From NCBI GenBank assembly GCA_958510875.1, contig OY294070.1:16359631-16423630 (forward strand): a stretch of DNA of 64,000 bases. Reading direction: 5' to 3'. The translations under genes and the position numbers were made by a program. Positions within the stretch are counted from its first letter, which is position 1; each line of letters begins with the position of its first letter. The DNA is from Endomychus coccineus (taxonomy: Eukaryota; Arthropoda; Insecta; Coleoptera; Endomychidae). This document shows, piece by piece, positions 16,201-31,200 of this stretch. The notes below the pieces were generated by a model that had not been told where the DNA came from, searched no databases, and worked only from the letters and a program-made list of their open reading frames with translations.

Positions 16201-19200
16201 TAATAGATTACCTTTCGGTGTTTCGTCCGGACCATCAAAATTTCAACGCATTATGGAACAAACATTATCAAACATAGCGGGTGTATGTTGTTTCGTGGAT
16301 GACATATTAATCACCGGTAAAAACAAGCAAGAACACGTAGACAATTTACATAAAGTTCTTAAATGTTTAGCTGATTGTGGCCTGACTATTAAAAGAGATA
16401 AGTGTGTGTTTTTCTCAGACTCTGTGTCGTACCTAGGATATATCATAGATCGTGACGGACTACACAAAGGTTCAGAGAAAATCAGAGCAATTGAAAATAT
16501 CGCTAAGCCTCAGAATGTGACTCAATTAAAATCATTCCTCGGTGCAATAAATTACTACAACAGATTCATTCCAAATATGCCGAACACTATAAGTCCTTTA
16601 TATCAACTATTAAAAAAAAATAAAACATGGATTTGGGATGACCGTTGTCAAAAGGCTTTTGAACACATAAAAAATATGTTATCTTCCAATGATCTATTGG
16701 TTCATTTCAATCCAAATTTAGGTATAAATTTAACAGTAGATAGCTCAGATTACGGTATAGGAGCGGTCATTTCGCACGTTTTTGAGAACAATGTGGAGAG
16801 GCCCATATGCTATGCTTCCAGAACCTTGAGTCAAGCTGAAATGGGATATTCATCCTTAGATAAGGAAGCCACTGCCATAGTTTGGGGCGTCAAGCGATTT
16901 TACCAATACTTATATGGCAAGACATTTAATTTAATAACAGATAATAAGGCATTAGTTTCAATTTTCGGACCAAAGCATGGTATTCCGATGATGGCAGCAA
17001 ATAGGCTGCAGCGTTATGCTCATTTTTTGAGTGGCTTTAATTTCACAATTAAGTACGTTCACACAAGTGAAAATATAGCAGACTTTTTAAGCAGGTTGCC
17101 GGTTACAAACGATGTAGATACAGAAACGATCGAATCATCAGTAAACATAAAATATTTAAATGAATCAGCGGAATTACCTATCGAGGTGAATAAAATTCGT
17201 TGGGAAACGGAGAAAGATCCGATTCTATCGAAGGTATTTTCGTTTGTAAAGAATGAGTGGCCACAAAAACTAGACGCAATTATAAAACCTTATTATCGCA
17301 TACGAAATGAACTGACTATAGATGAAAATGTGTTATTGAGAGGACACAGAGTGATAATACCGGAAAACTTACGTGATTCAATAGTAAGGGAATTACATAG
17401 TGGCCATTTTGGCATAGTTAAGATGAAATCGTTAGCGAGATCATACATTTGGTGGCCATCTTTAAATTCAGATATAGAGAAATGTTGTAAGAGCTGTGTG
17501 CAATGTGGGAAATTGCAGGCCAATCCTGCAAGGACTCCTCTGCAAGGTTGGCCTGTTCCAGATGGAGTCTGGTCCCGCATTCACATAGATTTTTTTGGAC
17601 CAATAAAAAACAAATCATATTTGATTGTTTTGGACGCCTATTCGAAATGGATAGAAGTATTTCAAATGGGTTCTATAACTTCAGAAAAGACTATAGAAAA
17701 ACTTCGAGAATTATTTGCTAGATATGGTCTCCCAAAGCTTATTGTGAGTGACAATGGTAGACAACTTGTCTCAGATACATTTAAAAATTTTACGAAAGCA
17801 AACGGAATTGATCATGTGACAATTCCGCCATACTCAGCACATTGTAATGGAGCAGCTGAAAATGCCGTAAAAAACGTTAAACATTTTTTGCTAAAAGAGT
17901 TGGATTCAAGTAATTTAAATCAGTCTTTGTCCAAATTCCTTTTAACTTACAGAAATACGATTCATTGTTCATCAGGAGAATCTCCGGCTAAAGTATTTCT
18001 TGGAAGGTCTTTGAGAACTCGTTTAGATTTAATCAAACCAATTAGTTTGCAAATAAATGATCCTCTCAAAGATTTCAAGAAAATCGAAAGTAACCAAAGA
18101 AACGCTCAAATTCGTAACAAGAAATATTATAGGGGTAGAAGAAATGTTAGTTTCTCAGTAGGTCAAATTGTTTTAATTAAGGATTATAGAAATGTAAAAC
18201 CATCGTGGTGTAGAGGCAGAATCACACGCATACTAGGTAAAAACGTTTACCTAGTGGAGCTTACAGATTGCAAATTAATTTGGAAGAGGCACAGTAATCA
18301 GATTAAGACAACATACATGAATAATATTGATATTGAATTATCAGAGGAAAAAGGACAAAGCAATCGTGATTCTGACTCGCACACTGAGGATCATTTGGAT
18401 AATCACAAGGAAAATGATTTCCATCAGGAGCGTATTGTAAATCCAAACGATCCTCAGCATTTTCAATCAGCCATCAAGGAATATGATGGGCAATCTGCAA
18501 AGGAATCGAAAAATAAAAACGATGGCATGGATTTCCGTTCATTTTCAGAAAAAGCCTGTTCACGGCCTGTTCGTCTTAGAAGGGAGCCTAAGAGATTAGG
18601 ATATTAAAAAAAAAAAAAAATTGTATTTTAATTTAGAATAAATGTTTAATTTTGTTTGTGGGGTGGTGTAATGTATTACCACATGTTGCGCGCCGTTTAC
18701 TTGATGAAAGAACAACGTACTGCGCTAGTCAAGACAGCGGCTCGCAACAGGTGTTTACAGCATGTGTTCGAGGCAACACTCATGTACAATGGATGCGAAA
18801 TACAAGTTAATTTAGTACAACATAATCGGTGTAGTTATTGTGTTTTCAACCCAGTTATCAAATTCTCATTGCGAACATTACAGTTTTTTTTTTGTTTTTT
18901 GTTAATTGAATAAATAGTTCTTCTTTAAATCCGAAACAAATGTTATTTCTAATTCAAATGTACGTTTCTGATACATATAAAGGGTTAGCATACTGGTCTT
19001 ATAAGTTGTTGAAACCAGTTCTAGAATGATATATCCTTGGGAACAGATAGGTACTACTTGTAAAGGTTTTTTCAGATAGTCTAGCCCCATTTAACAGCCT
19101 TTCTTCCACAATAATTATACTTTGAGAGTATTTGAACCAATTTTCATTGGGAGGCACCAGAACTGGGCCTCAGCCCAAACACTATAATGTGGATCTTCGA

Positions 19201-22200
19201 AGCTATCCTTAAGCCGAGGTAGACATACGCTTCGGTGGTGTGCTGAAATAGAACAGAGCCCAGGACGACCAAATCGTGGAGCATCTGAAAAAGCGCATCC
19301 TAAGAGCTGCCACGGAAGCCATGAAAAGCACTCCCACGGCGGAAGGTGGAACCACTCCCCCTGACTATAAAAGGTGCGGAACAAAAGCTGCCGACATAAT
19401 TATATGAATAGGACTGTTGAAGGCAAACGGTAGCCACACATCCTTACCAATCAACACCCCATCCACTCACTGAGAACGGATGGCATGACACCACGATACA
19501 CCTTTGATAAGAAGTGTCATATAAGCATATCCCCCAGTGAAGATTGGTTAAACAATAACCAATCAGCCCTGCCAACTAATGGTGAAATCTGGTTCACTAA
19601 TGGAGCACGGGCAGGCGGAAGCAGGGATATGCCGCAAGCGTCCAGGTAAAAGTATGTCTATACCTCTAGGCAAACACGCCACCATTCTAGAAGCGGAGAT
19701 ATTAGCAATAACACACCATGCCCAAATAGGGTTGGAAGAAAGAATGCAAATCCACATCAGTATATGCACAGACAGCAAGGCAGCATGATAATAACATCGT
19801 AGTGCATCATCAACACGCTAAATAATCTTGGCGGAGACGAAGGCAAGCTTACCCTATTCTGGGTCCCCGATCACTCTAGAATAGGGGGAAACGAAACAGC
19901 CGATGAACTTGCAAAAATGGGGGTTATAGAACTTCTTATAGACCCCGAACCAGCGGTGGGCATCTCGAATAGTAACATCAAAGAGAAAATCCACTGCTGA
20001 GTCGGAACACAACACTCGGAAGAGTGGAAACTAGTGAACGGTTGCAGGCAATCGAAAGCACTTATTGGACCGCACATTAGGAAAGACTGGTCTCAGCAAG
20101 TAAGGAACATGGTTAAAACGGATGCCAAACTGCTGTCACAGATACTACCACCTCCACATGATGAATCTTAGCGATTCGCCTTTGTGCAGGTGGTGCAAAC
20201 GGAACAACTTAGCATCAATGCACATTCTGTGCATTCAGATGCTCAACACTGTTCCCCTCAAGACGCAGAGCACTCTCGGTAGAGCTATGCGACGCTGAAG
20301 AGATCCAGAAACTAGATAAAAAGAAGGTGCTAAATCTGTTGAGGGCCTCAACCACCTACCCGGTCCCGACTGGGAGTTGAGTAAGTGGCTGTTTGTCTAC
20401 ATCGGGCACCTGGTGAACACCTTGGACTCCTTGGAGTGGGAATCGATCCCGCCTACCTCGGAAGCCAGATGGACACCTTCGAGTGGGAACCGCTTCATTG
20501 GAACGGCGTTTAAATAATATATCACGAAGTTGATGTTAACCTCTTTAGGAATCGTTCAACTGGATGAGAATGGTGAACACTCTCGAACGGGAATCGCCCC
20601 TCTGGTAGGTAAACACTCGTGAGTGGGAACCGCTCCACTAGATGGCACGGGGTGCAAAAGTGCTTCGGCCAAGGCTTTAGGGACCGAAATGGCTCCCTTA
20701 ATTAATAATAATATTCGTATCATGTGTGTTTGATTGACAAGAATTATTCGAACCAGAAGAACCAACTTGACAAGGTTAAGCAGATCATCGGTTGTACAAA
20801 AAAATACGTAACTGTTCTATGACAACTTACATTCTAACATAGTATCCTGGAATTACGATTGCTCATATGTTGTTTTACAATGTTAAACGAAATGTGAAAC
20901 ATGAAAAAATGCACATGGTATTAGTTGTTTACGAACTTGCGATACACTCTTCCACCTCTAGTCTTACCTGTAGTATATTTTGCGGGTTATCCAAATCTCA
21001 TATAGAACGAAAAGCGTGGCAGTTACTTACCTCATATTAAGAGGAAGGACCAAGGATCATAAATGAAACGTCAAATATGGAAAATAATATGCGGTCTTTT
21101 GGCCTATCTGATGTATTATACCTTTTTAGTAGCAATACTGAGAGTACGTCCCAAGAATGTTTTGTTATTTATCTAACATCTGTATCATCTATTATAAAAT
21201 TCCTTCATTTCGAATGTAAATTCTCTATTTTGAATAGAAACTTCCTATTCGAGGTAATTAAATAATTTCACCACTCATTTGGTTTGTTCTTATATGTTCT
21301 TGTTAGTTCAAAAAGACTACGGAGGCAAGAAACATTTAAATTGTTCTAATGAAGATGAACACTTAGCTGCCGAAATAAGCATTTAGATTTCTATGTATTA
21401 ATATTGTGCTTTATTCATTTGATTCTGAATGTAATGTTGCAGTTCCAAGGGAAGATACAAATGACGACACCAAGACAAAAGGCTTCATTCTGAATAACAA
21501 GTTTAAGAAATCTTCCAAATTGAAGAGAGAAGGCGGAAAAAAAATCAGATACGAACTAAAGAAGGTCGATAGGGCGATGGAATTGAGTGAGTCGTGCCAA
21601 AATATTCACCATTGCTATAAACAGTGCGGGTCTCAAAAAAATTCGAATTTAATATGCCGTTCCGTATTATTTTTAATAAATATTTTTAATGTCACTTCCG
21701 GTTCCGGTTTAAATAATGAAAAGAACGTACGTTCCAGCTAGATTGGATGTTTTTGGTTTCTGTCAATAGGCAATAATCGCAAAATTACAAAGAAAAAAGT
21801 AGAATGTTCAAAGACAAATGTTTTCTAATAAGGTCTTTATAGTCCAAATCGATCAGTAACATCACAAACATTTAGTTCCAGACAGCTGTTTCGCTCTTCT
21901 CATACACCAAACAAAAAACAATGAAAGAGAATAAGAAAATAATGAAAATGTCAATAGTCCCATCTAATATATAGATGGCGTCATATATTTTTATCTTGAA
22001 TAGTAGACTTTCGCGGATACGTAATCTTGAAAATTCTTGGCTTCCATATGGATTCCGCGTCACAATAGCTCAACTTGATGCTGACGTTTCGCCAACCATT
22101 ACAGGTGGTATCTTCAGGACGGGCTTGAGACTTGAACTGGAACTGTTACACAGTTCATAACCTTTATTCCGGTGGTTAACTCCGTTCTGGCACTTGACTC

Positions 22201-25200
22201 AGCCGTTGTGTGATCATGTGCGAAGTGGAATTTTCGAGGATGAGTTTCCAAATGTTGGGAAGGAATATCCTTATTCGCGGTTTAGATTATTTAGATGTTT
22301 TAGGATTTCTATAGCTTCAAGAATTTTTCGCTGATAGAAGTTGGGGCTCGGGCTAAGTTTTCAGTATTTTGGAAAAGGATTTGATGATTAGTGTCAAACT
22401 TGTGTTCCGCAAGTGCACATCTACTGGTATCACGAAGGCTTGTACAGCATTCATATTCTTTCACACGAGTAGCTACTATACGACCTGTTTCACCAATGTA
22501 GACTTTACCGCAAGAACAGGGAATGATATAAACACCTCCTAAGTGAAAAGGAGGAAGGGGATCTTTGATAGATTTGTAAAACTGAGATAGTTTTGGAATT
22601 GTGGAGAACCGAATAGAAAGAAATATTATGTTTTGTCTGGAATGGGTACATTGGTAAAGAGTGATACGACGTCGAAACTGACGAGCAAATCGTCTGGGTC
22701 AACGTTTAGCGTGAAAGGAATTTAGGATAAAATTTTTGGAATTACCTACAAGAGATTTGATAATAGATGACAGATATCGAGAGTTTATAAGTAGGGGATC
22801 CGATAGTGCTGACAATTGGTCTCAGGGGAACTAAGGGTTTATGAATTTTAAGCAAACCATATAATCGGGGGCTTGTTGTACAATGGGGGATAATACATTT
22901 CTTATCTGGATCAGGATTTTACCACGTTGTGGTTATGAGTAGCTTCAACGGAGGTCGTTCAGTAACGTTGGAAACTTGCTCGTCCAATGATGAGCTCTAT
23001 GATAAGAGCAAAACAGCTGTAACAATACTGTTCATTAACGCATCAGATTCATAAAAAAACTAGGTCAAACTTACTTAGGAACTATATAACAGTCCCCTTA
23101 AGAAAGGAGTTACAAGTAACTCCAATGAACAATAAACATAAATTTCAAATGTCCATAAAACTATCATATTTTGTTTCGTTGACTGCAATACATAAAATCC
23201 ATTCAGGACCCACTACAATTTTGCCTAGTAAAAAACCGCACCACATCATTTTTATTTTGCATTTAATTTTTCGACGAATTAGACTTAATAGTGGTTTTTG
23301 TTGAACATAAACAATGTAAGATGGAGATTCGCCAACTTCCAATATCAAGTAAATTTAATATGAACAAAGAACACGCCGATTTCAATAAGTAGTAGATAAT
23401 ATTAGTTCTGCGATTGTGCACTCTGTTGCATTTTAAGCGGGATGGGAAGTGTCAAAGTTGAAAAGAAAGATAATATCATTAATTATCTACCACAGAGCAT
23501 TTAGCACCGACGCCTTTATACATTATGCGAAAATAAATAGGTTAACAGTTAACAGTTATCTTTTCAAAACTAATGTAATTGAAAACTAGTCAACACGACT
23601 GGATAATGAAGTTATTAGTTTAATAGTTCGAAATGTTTTTGCAGACAAGGTATATAGCGTAGAAGCAACATCAAGTCCATCGAACGATCAAAGTGACAAT
23701 CAGAAGCTCCAACCAGATGTAACTAGTGCCACGCAGAAGGAAACTTTGAAACTGAAAAAAGAACATCACAAACACACCAAACACAAGTCAAAGCACCGCG
23801 ACCAGGTTGTCCAGAAAATATGTTCTTCGATTAACAAGATCCAGACCGATAAGTCGAAAGACACCATCAATGCACGATCGAGTCTAGTCGGTGAAAATAA
23901 AATCAGCCCACAACATACCTTGGGCGAAATCGAAAAAGATTACGAGAAAGTTATAGAAAATTTAGGTATAGTAGAGCAAATGATAGCGTGTATTAACAAG
24001 AGGGTGAAACAATCGACTTCCGGTAAGAGCAAAGATACTGAATCGAAGGTGGAGAAATTTAAAAAAATCGAAGGAAAAAATGATGAAACCGTAATGGGCA
24101 TTAAAAAAATCAAAGAAGATTTAACTGCTAGCAAAAAGGATCTTCCGAATAAGTTGACGACCGACAAGAAACCCAGTAAATCTCACGGTTCGCTGAAGGT
24201 GGCCAAGACGTCCAAACCGCTCCAAATCATAGACAGTTTAGACAAGCTGGATGTGGAACCCATTGATCTAGTTCTCAACGACGATAATGACAACATACCA
24301 TTCGATGAAATCTTTCGTTCGAAAAGCGATTTGTCGGTCAATTCCGAAGCGGATGGACCGAAATCTTTCTACGAAGAATGTATCATCGCCACCAATAGTT
24401 CCTCCGAAGACCTCGGAGTGAAAAATACGCAAGTAATTGTTGGCAGCAGTGAAACGATCAAAAATTCGGTCACCCATATAATCGAGAAAATGTCCGATCA
24501 TAGAAACCAAATGAGATACGATCCTGACGCCGCTTCTATGCGTTTGTCGTTGGACAATTTCAAACCTGACGACGATTCTGAGCTATTCGAAAGTCTGTAT
24601 ATTGATGAATTTTTCAAGGAACCGAAGGAATGTAAGAAAACTATTGATCCTCCTATTGATCAACATAGAATGGAGATGATAGGTATGTTTAGTAGAAGGT
24701 TACAAGAGATAATGCTCAAAAACAACAACAGGGATAACAACCTGCAAAGCACGTTGGAAGAAATGAAAAAGGCTTTCTTGAAGAACATAACCGATGAAAC
24801 AGATGAACCAAAAAGCAAACCAGCTTCTACTCATTCTGTTCTACGTTGTGAAAATGTTCCTGAAACTAGAAAAAGCGAAGCTAAAAATCTGAACCAACAA
24901 GGTACCGTCAATACTAAGGTAACGAAGTCGTCGAAAAAAATATCTGATATTGTGAGCGCAAAATCGGTCAAAAAAAGCGAGATCGAACCTTCGCGAAAAG
25001 TCATCAGGTCGTCGAAGCCCAAAGTGATGAAGGCCCACTTCACGTTCGCCAGAAATCCGAGTTTCTTCAGCGAATCATCCAGCGAAGACGAGAGTATATT
25101 CAAGCAGGAAGGGATATTAGCAGCTCATGGAATTGTCCCAAATCCGAAGATTCACGTTCAGAAGCAGTGTAAGAAGATGATGAACGACCTAGTGTTCACG

Positions 25201-28200
25201 CAGGGAGAGCAAAATTTCTGGAAAGATGTAATATATTTCCGAATTTCTATATTCTGTATTATTTTTATGTGTATCTAGTGGGTCATATTCGAGTAATGGC
25301 ATTTCGAAAATAGAAGCATAACAATAAGCTCTAAGATAGTTACCATGATACCTTTCTCTCTTCGATCTAAGAAGCCATTGACCGCGATAACGTAAAGTTT
25401 GAATGAAAACTTGTTGGTTAGTCATAAAAAAAAAACTATGTTTCTCGGAACAAAAATATTAAAAATGGGGTCCGTCAAAAATACAGTTGAAAATTTTATG
25501 TAAGCATTCATAAACTTATCAACTATGGATCGGTACTAAGTCTGTAAATTAAGGCCTATGGTGATGGTGCGAACTAGAAATTTAGATAAATTTACAACTG
25601 GTTGAACAAATAGTTTTCTTAGTCCTTTAGAACTCATTCCTCAGACACTCGGAGGTGGTACTTCTTCATTCGAATTGATGTCACTGGTTATGAAGCTAAT
25701 TATTGCTACCATAAATTAGTTCAGTTTTTTCCCCAGTTGGCATTGTGGCACTTGGTCGCCGTCTAGTCACTAACAATTCGAAAATAGTACCTAATGGCGA
25801 TATCGCCTTTGGACTATAAAATCAGTACCAACTAGTTTGATTAGTGTTGCGACTTCATAGTGTATTGTTAAGAATACTCTCTACTGAGTTTTGATTGCCC
25901 CACGTTGTGGTGACAATTGTTAAGTAACTCTCTATTGAGTTTATTATGTTCCGTAGATTTTTATATCTTCTTATTTTATATGGTTATTCTCTTTTAAAAC
26001 ATACTCTGCTATAACACATTCACTGATAACACGTTGATTCTTCTTCTTATTCAAGAACTTGTTGATAATTTGTTGTTAATTGTTTTATTCTTTTTAAGAT
26101 ATAAAACTTAGTTTATAACAAACTGGAAATGCTATCGAAGATTGACTATTCTCCGATGCCACTTAAATAACTTTGGTTATGTTAACCTTAACGTTGAGAT
26201 GAAGATTTATGAATACTATTTGCTTCGTAGGAATTACTAATTGGCTTCGGTTATATATACTTTTCGAAGCTACAGAGACTGTTTCAGTTCTCCGATGTTA
26301 CTAAAAACTTAGGTTATGGAAATTAAATTGAGCTGCAGGAGACACATTCAGTGCTCAGATGTAAATGCAAAACTAACTAGCTTTCCTTTCATTTTTCTTT
26401 TTATAGGGCCCACAAAAGGACGCTAGTTCACTCATTCTCAGCCAATCAGGTACTTCTTCTTATTATCTAGGAAGCTATTCCCATTGTTGAATCTGACAGT
26501 TCTTTCTTATTGTTGAGCTTTGAAGTATCTAATTGTTGTATCGACCAATGAGAATTGAGTATCTTCAAAATTTTGATATATTGAAGATTTTCAAATTAAT
26601 TAAAGTTATTGTGCATTCTGCTATTTAAATTCATATTACCAACATTCTTTCCCATATTTTGATATATGATAATCTATGATTAGGTGCCTATTAACTTGAT
26701 AATTCTGATTATTATGTCTATTTTGACATTTGTCATTGCTTAAATCTAATACATAATTTAAAATATAAATAACATCTATATAACTTTGTAGAACTGAAAT
26801 TTCTTAATACTATCTTAAATCTATAACTTATTTTACTAGTTTGTGCTATCATCTGATAGTCTTTGAATCATTTTAATTATGATTTTCCTCTTTCGTATCA
26901 CTGTACGTTTATCCACTTTCACTGTTTCTTCTTTACACTTCCTATAAACTATTTTACATTTTGGTTTCTGTTATACAATGTTTGATATCTTATACTACTT
27001 ATATATTTGACTTTAAATAATGTTTTTAATTCCATATTATATATACTTTTTAAACTTTTCTATTTTTAATGTTTCGGTAAGTTCAAATTCTACGATTTTA
27101 TTTTATATAGGAAATGAAATCATAACAGTATATATAACGCGAATTTGTAGTAAAAACAGTCTCGTTTTGGCAAATTTCACAAAATCCTTGGTACTTCACT
27201 TATCGTGATCTTCATAACTCATGTCTCAATTTCGTTATCTTCATAACTTATGTCTCAACTTCGATTTTGCACTTCGACATTAGCCGGGGCTAATGAGTTA
27301 CACAATCAAAATAAGACACATTACCCAGAGTAAGCTCTCATTATTTCATGTTTCAGCTGATGAACGGTCATTTCAACAGAACGGTGATAGAACGCATCAC
27401 CAAGAACAGTAAGGTAGAAGCACCATCGAAACCGATAGCGCTCGTTCAAGATCGTTCCGGTTTTCGATCGATCGTCCCCGACGTACACCGAAAACGAGCG
27501 ATCTGCGATTTGCACGGAAGAATGGAGTTTCAGATGAAAGCGTGCGATAGTTTCGCCGGCTTCCTCAAACTGATGGACAGGGCCAAAAGGCGAGCGACGA
27601 TCGAAAAGGCCGAGAAGAAGGATATCCATCAGAAAATGCGGGTGCGAGAACCGAGACGTGTGCCCAAGAGCAGCGTGTCGCTCAGGAGTAACAAACTGAT
27701 ATCGGCACCACGTATCACGGCAGCCATTAAAAAGAGTCCAGGCAAAAAGAGCGCAAACGACATATGCAAAAAGTACGTCAACAGTTTGTGGTTCTCGCCG
27801 AAAGATTTCAAACTTAAGAGGGACAGTAAAATTTACAACGCCCATCGCGTGGAATTGTTCTGTAGGTCTTTGGCCAACAAACAAGCTCAGCCGGATAAAT
27901 CTAAATCTAGTAGACCAGATAGCAAGAGAAGTTCATCCACCTCCTGCTCATACGGCACTGGCCACAAGAAGGGTAAAAACTAATACATCATCAATAGTAA
28001 TAGCATATCCTAAATAAATTCAAGTTGTTCATGTTGTGGTAATATCAAATAGGTAAACGGGAAAATGGGAGCCCTTTTGCTTCTATGCAAGATATGAAAT
28101 GATATGAAGTGGTATCAATTAGATTTTTAAAGACCGGTTCATGTTTTGTTCTGAAAAATTACTGCTCTAGTTATTTTAGCGTTTAATGGCATTGTCAACG

Positions 28201-31200
28201 CGTTTATTTCTCTTCCATCATTATCTACAAACAACAGGTATAGGTGACGAGTTTCTGAATAAGGAAAGTCTGAATTATCTTTTCTTTTCTCTAAAATTGC
28301 CAATGAAATAGTTCAATGGCATTGTCCACGCGTTTGTTTCTCTCCCAACATTATCTAGAAACAACAGGTATAGGTTTCTTGTGAGTGGGTCCTGGATCGA
28401 TCCTTCCACCCCGATAGTATGATCTGGCATACTCAGCAAGGTCAGAACTTTTATAATGCCGATCTTGCTGGTTGAGATTTGGTTCTGATCTTCTGGTAGA
28501 TGTGCCTTAACGAACAACTCGGATCTGATTCTATCCCCAGCTGGGCATTCTGCCGTTTCATCATCCTCAAGCGGCAGAGTTCTGAACAGATCTGAAGATT
28601 TTGCTGGTCATGGTACATCAAAAGATCAAGCGAGCCAAGAACCATTTCATGACAAATTTAGGTTCAGTTGAGAGATTAGAATTGGCATGCACAATATCGA
28701 AGTCCCAATTCATCATGGTCTTGAAATGTGGGGAGAAGTCCATTCATTCGAAATCTGATATTAGTTCTGTCGTTTTCAAAGCTCCCATTCAAGCGCAAAA
28801 AGTCCACTTTCAATTACATCCGCCGTTTTGGATGCCTACGTTGCTATCTATTGATTCACAATTTCTTTCTTCTTCTTTATATTGCCTACTAACCAAATCA
28901 AGTTTGATGCATAGTTTGAGAAATGAGGAATTGACTTGCGCCATAACGGAGTTATGGTGGGTAGTACCTTTAACAGAATGTAACTTATCATGCTCTGATA
29001 GTACAATACAAAGAAGAGCTCATTCTAATGAAGTTCATCCACTTTTCTATTTCGGATTTTAACTGTCTTATTCAATCAGTTAGCCACCAACATTAAGTTT
29101 GGTAGCTAGGAGAAACAAAGATTTCGTCCAATACTGTTACTAATATATCAAGTTTCCCAAAGGTAACTACAACGTTACTGTCCAAAGTTTGACGGGCTCG
29201 ACGATGAAAAACTTGAGCGGCAAAACTTACTCCGCATCGAATAGAATGCCCATGAACAGTTCGAAGAGACATCTGGCTTTCTGCGACATTCTGGACGATC
29301 TGACAACCAAAGACTTGGAACCGTTCAACGCCGAATATCCGAGGAAGGACGAGGTGCCGCCCAGCGCCTTAGCGGAAAATGGGGTACAAGGCAGTTTGCT
29401 GTATAAACTGGTGTACGGAAAGAAAGACCACGAAGGAACTTTGATGGACCTCGTTTCGCCGAAACTGACCTGCGCTACGGCCGGTTGTAAAGTATGCAGC
29501 GTCAGCGACAAGTCCGTAGTATCCCCGACGCCCACATCTAAAGTGACCGTATTGCCGGTAAATATTCGACATTTAGAAATTTTTTTTGATAATCAGATTA
29601 CATAAGCATACTCTGAACACATATTAAATAGGTCTTCACGACTTTGTATTCACAACATCATGCAAATCGTAAGTTAGATTTATTCAAGTGTATGATTAAT
29701 TGAGATCCTTATTTTAATACTATCAGCCCTCGAGACTCAATCTACTGAAAATGAGCGTTCACACATTGTTAACCAGGCTGAATCAACAAATTCATTATTC
29801 CAAACTGAGGAGGCCATCTCTGAATGGGAAGAGCGTAAAAAGCGTAGTAAAAATATAATAATAACAAATATAAGTGAGTCTACTAAAACCGACAAGACAC
29901 AGAGGATCCTAGATGAAACCAATAAAGTACAACGACTACTTTCAGATATTCAACTGCTTGATCGTAATATAAAGGTTTTTAGACTGGGAAAATTTGATCC
30001 GAATAAAACAAGACTAGTGAAAGTGATATTTACCACTGGAAATGATGCTAAGCAAGTCTTTTTCAATAAGAATAAATTACCTGGTAGTGTTAAGGTGTTT
30101 TTTGATCAAACAATGATTCAAAGGGAATACTACAAACATATTAAAGATAAACTCAAAGAAATTGTTGAAAAGGGCGATACTTCTAAAACTATAAAATATA
30201 TGAACTCTGTCCCTAAAATTGTTAATTCAAAAAACAAGTAGAGCCTAATATTCAAAGTCGATATGTCATCTCTCCTAGTTTTGATCAACATATTATATAT
30301 TCAAATGTCAGTAGTTTTTTAGCTCACAAGGCTGATATTCTTTTGAACATTATTTGTTATAAGCCTTATGTAGTTGTTCTTAGTGAAACATGTATCACTG
30401 ATGATATAGATGATGCTGAACTTTATATTGAAAGGTACCAGATGTTTAGATGTAATAGTACAAGTCGTTATACGGGTGGAGTATTAATTTTTGTAAGGGA
30501 AGACGTTGAAGTTAAGTCTAGTAAAACTCATATAATTGACATGGTGTATTGGTGTCTGTTTTTAAAAAACCAAATAGGTAATAATCTTTGGAACATTGGG
30601 GGTCTTTATAGGTCTCCAAGTTCCAGTAAACCTGTCTTTATTGATGCTCTGGAGGATGTAATAGAAAACAATTTTGCTGATGGTAAAAAATGTTTATTGA
30701 TTGGTGATTTTAGTAGTGAATTTTATGAGCAGAAAATAAATACATTATTTAATATGTATGGGTTGGATCAAGTTGTTCAGGATTATACAAGATGTTGTGA
30801 TGATGCAAAAACTTTAATTGATTATGTTGTTACTAATTATGATAATGTGAGAGCAGTTGTAAATGAACCTAATATTTCTGAGCATGACATTATATCTATT
30901 AACTTATCTGCTGACTACTTACAATTGCCTGAAAAATCAATTACCTTCAGAAAATTTACAGATCAAGGGTATCATAATATAAATATGCAATTAATCTCTT
31001 GTAATTGGAACAATAATTCAGTTAATGTCGATAATATTTTACATGAATTAATTGATAATGTGTCTAAAATTGTTAATGAAATTGTCCCTGAAAAAACAAT
31101 ATATCTCAAAAGTAATTATGTACCCTACTTCGATGATGAACTTAAACGAAAAAGACGTGAGCGTAATAATGCATATTACAATTTTAGGCATTGTGAGGGT

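Larger units (their letters stand above)
14158..18882 (+). mobile_element. Complete Ty3/gypsy LTR retrotransposon, Mag-like, probably recent
   Basis: 4,725 bp. Two 216-bp LTRs (14158-14373 and 18667-18882) look identical by eye, start TGTAATG and end CATTACA. The flanks carry the same 5-bp target duplication GTTTT (14153-14157 and 18883-18887). A 13-nt primer-binding site begins three bases after the 5' LTR; a GTGGGGTGG purine-rich tract precedes the 3' LTR. One uninterrupted gag-pol frame fills the interior. All parts needed for mobility appear present, so the copy is young and may be active. Confidence 0.95.

Noticed and set aside
25189..25425. 78-residue minus-strand frame at the end of exon 4
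   Set aside because: It overlaps the coding exon on the opposite strand and continues into intron; no domain and no conserved signal, so I could not support it as a gene.
27321..27884. 187-residue minus-strand open frame
   Set aside because: It is the mirror of exon 5 of the giant gene. The plus-strand frame has matching splice sites and phase; the antisense frame has no recognisable domain.
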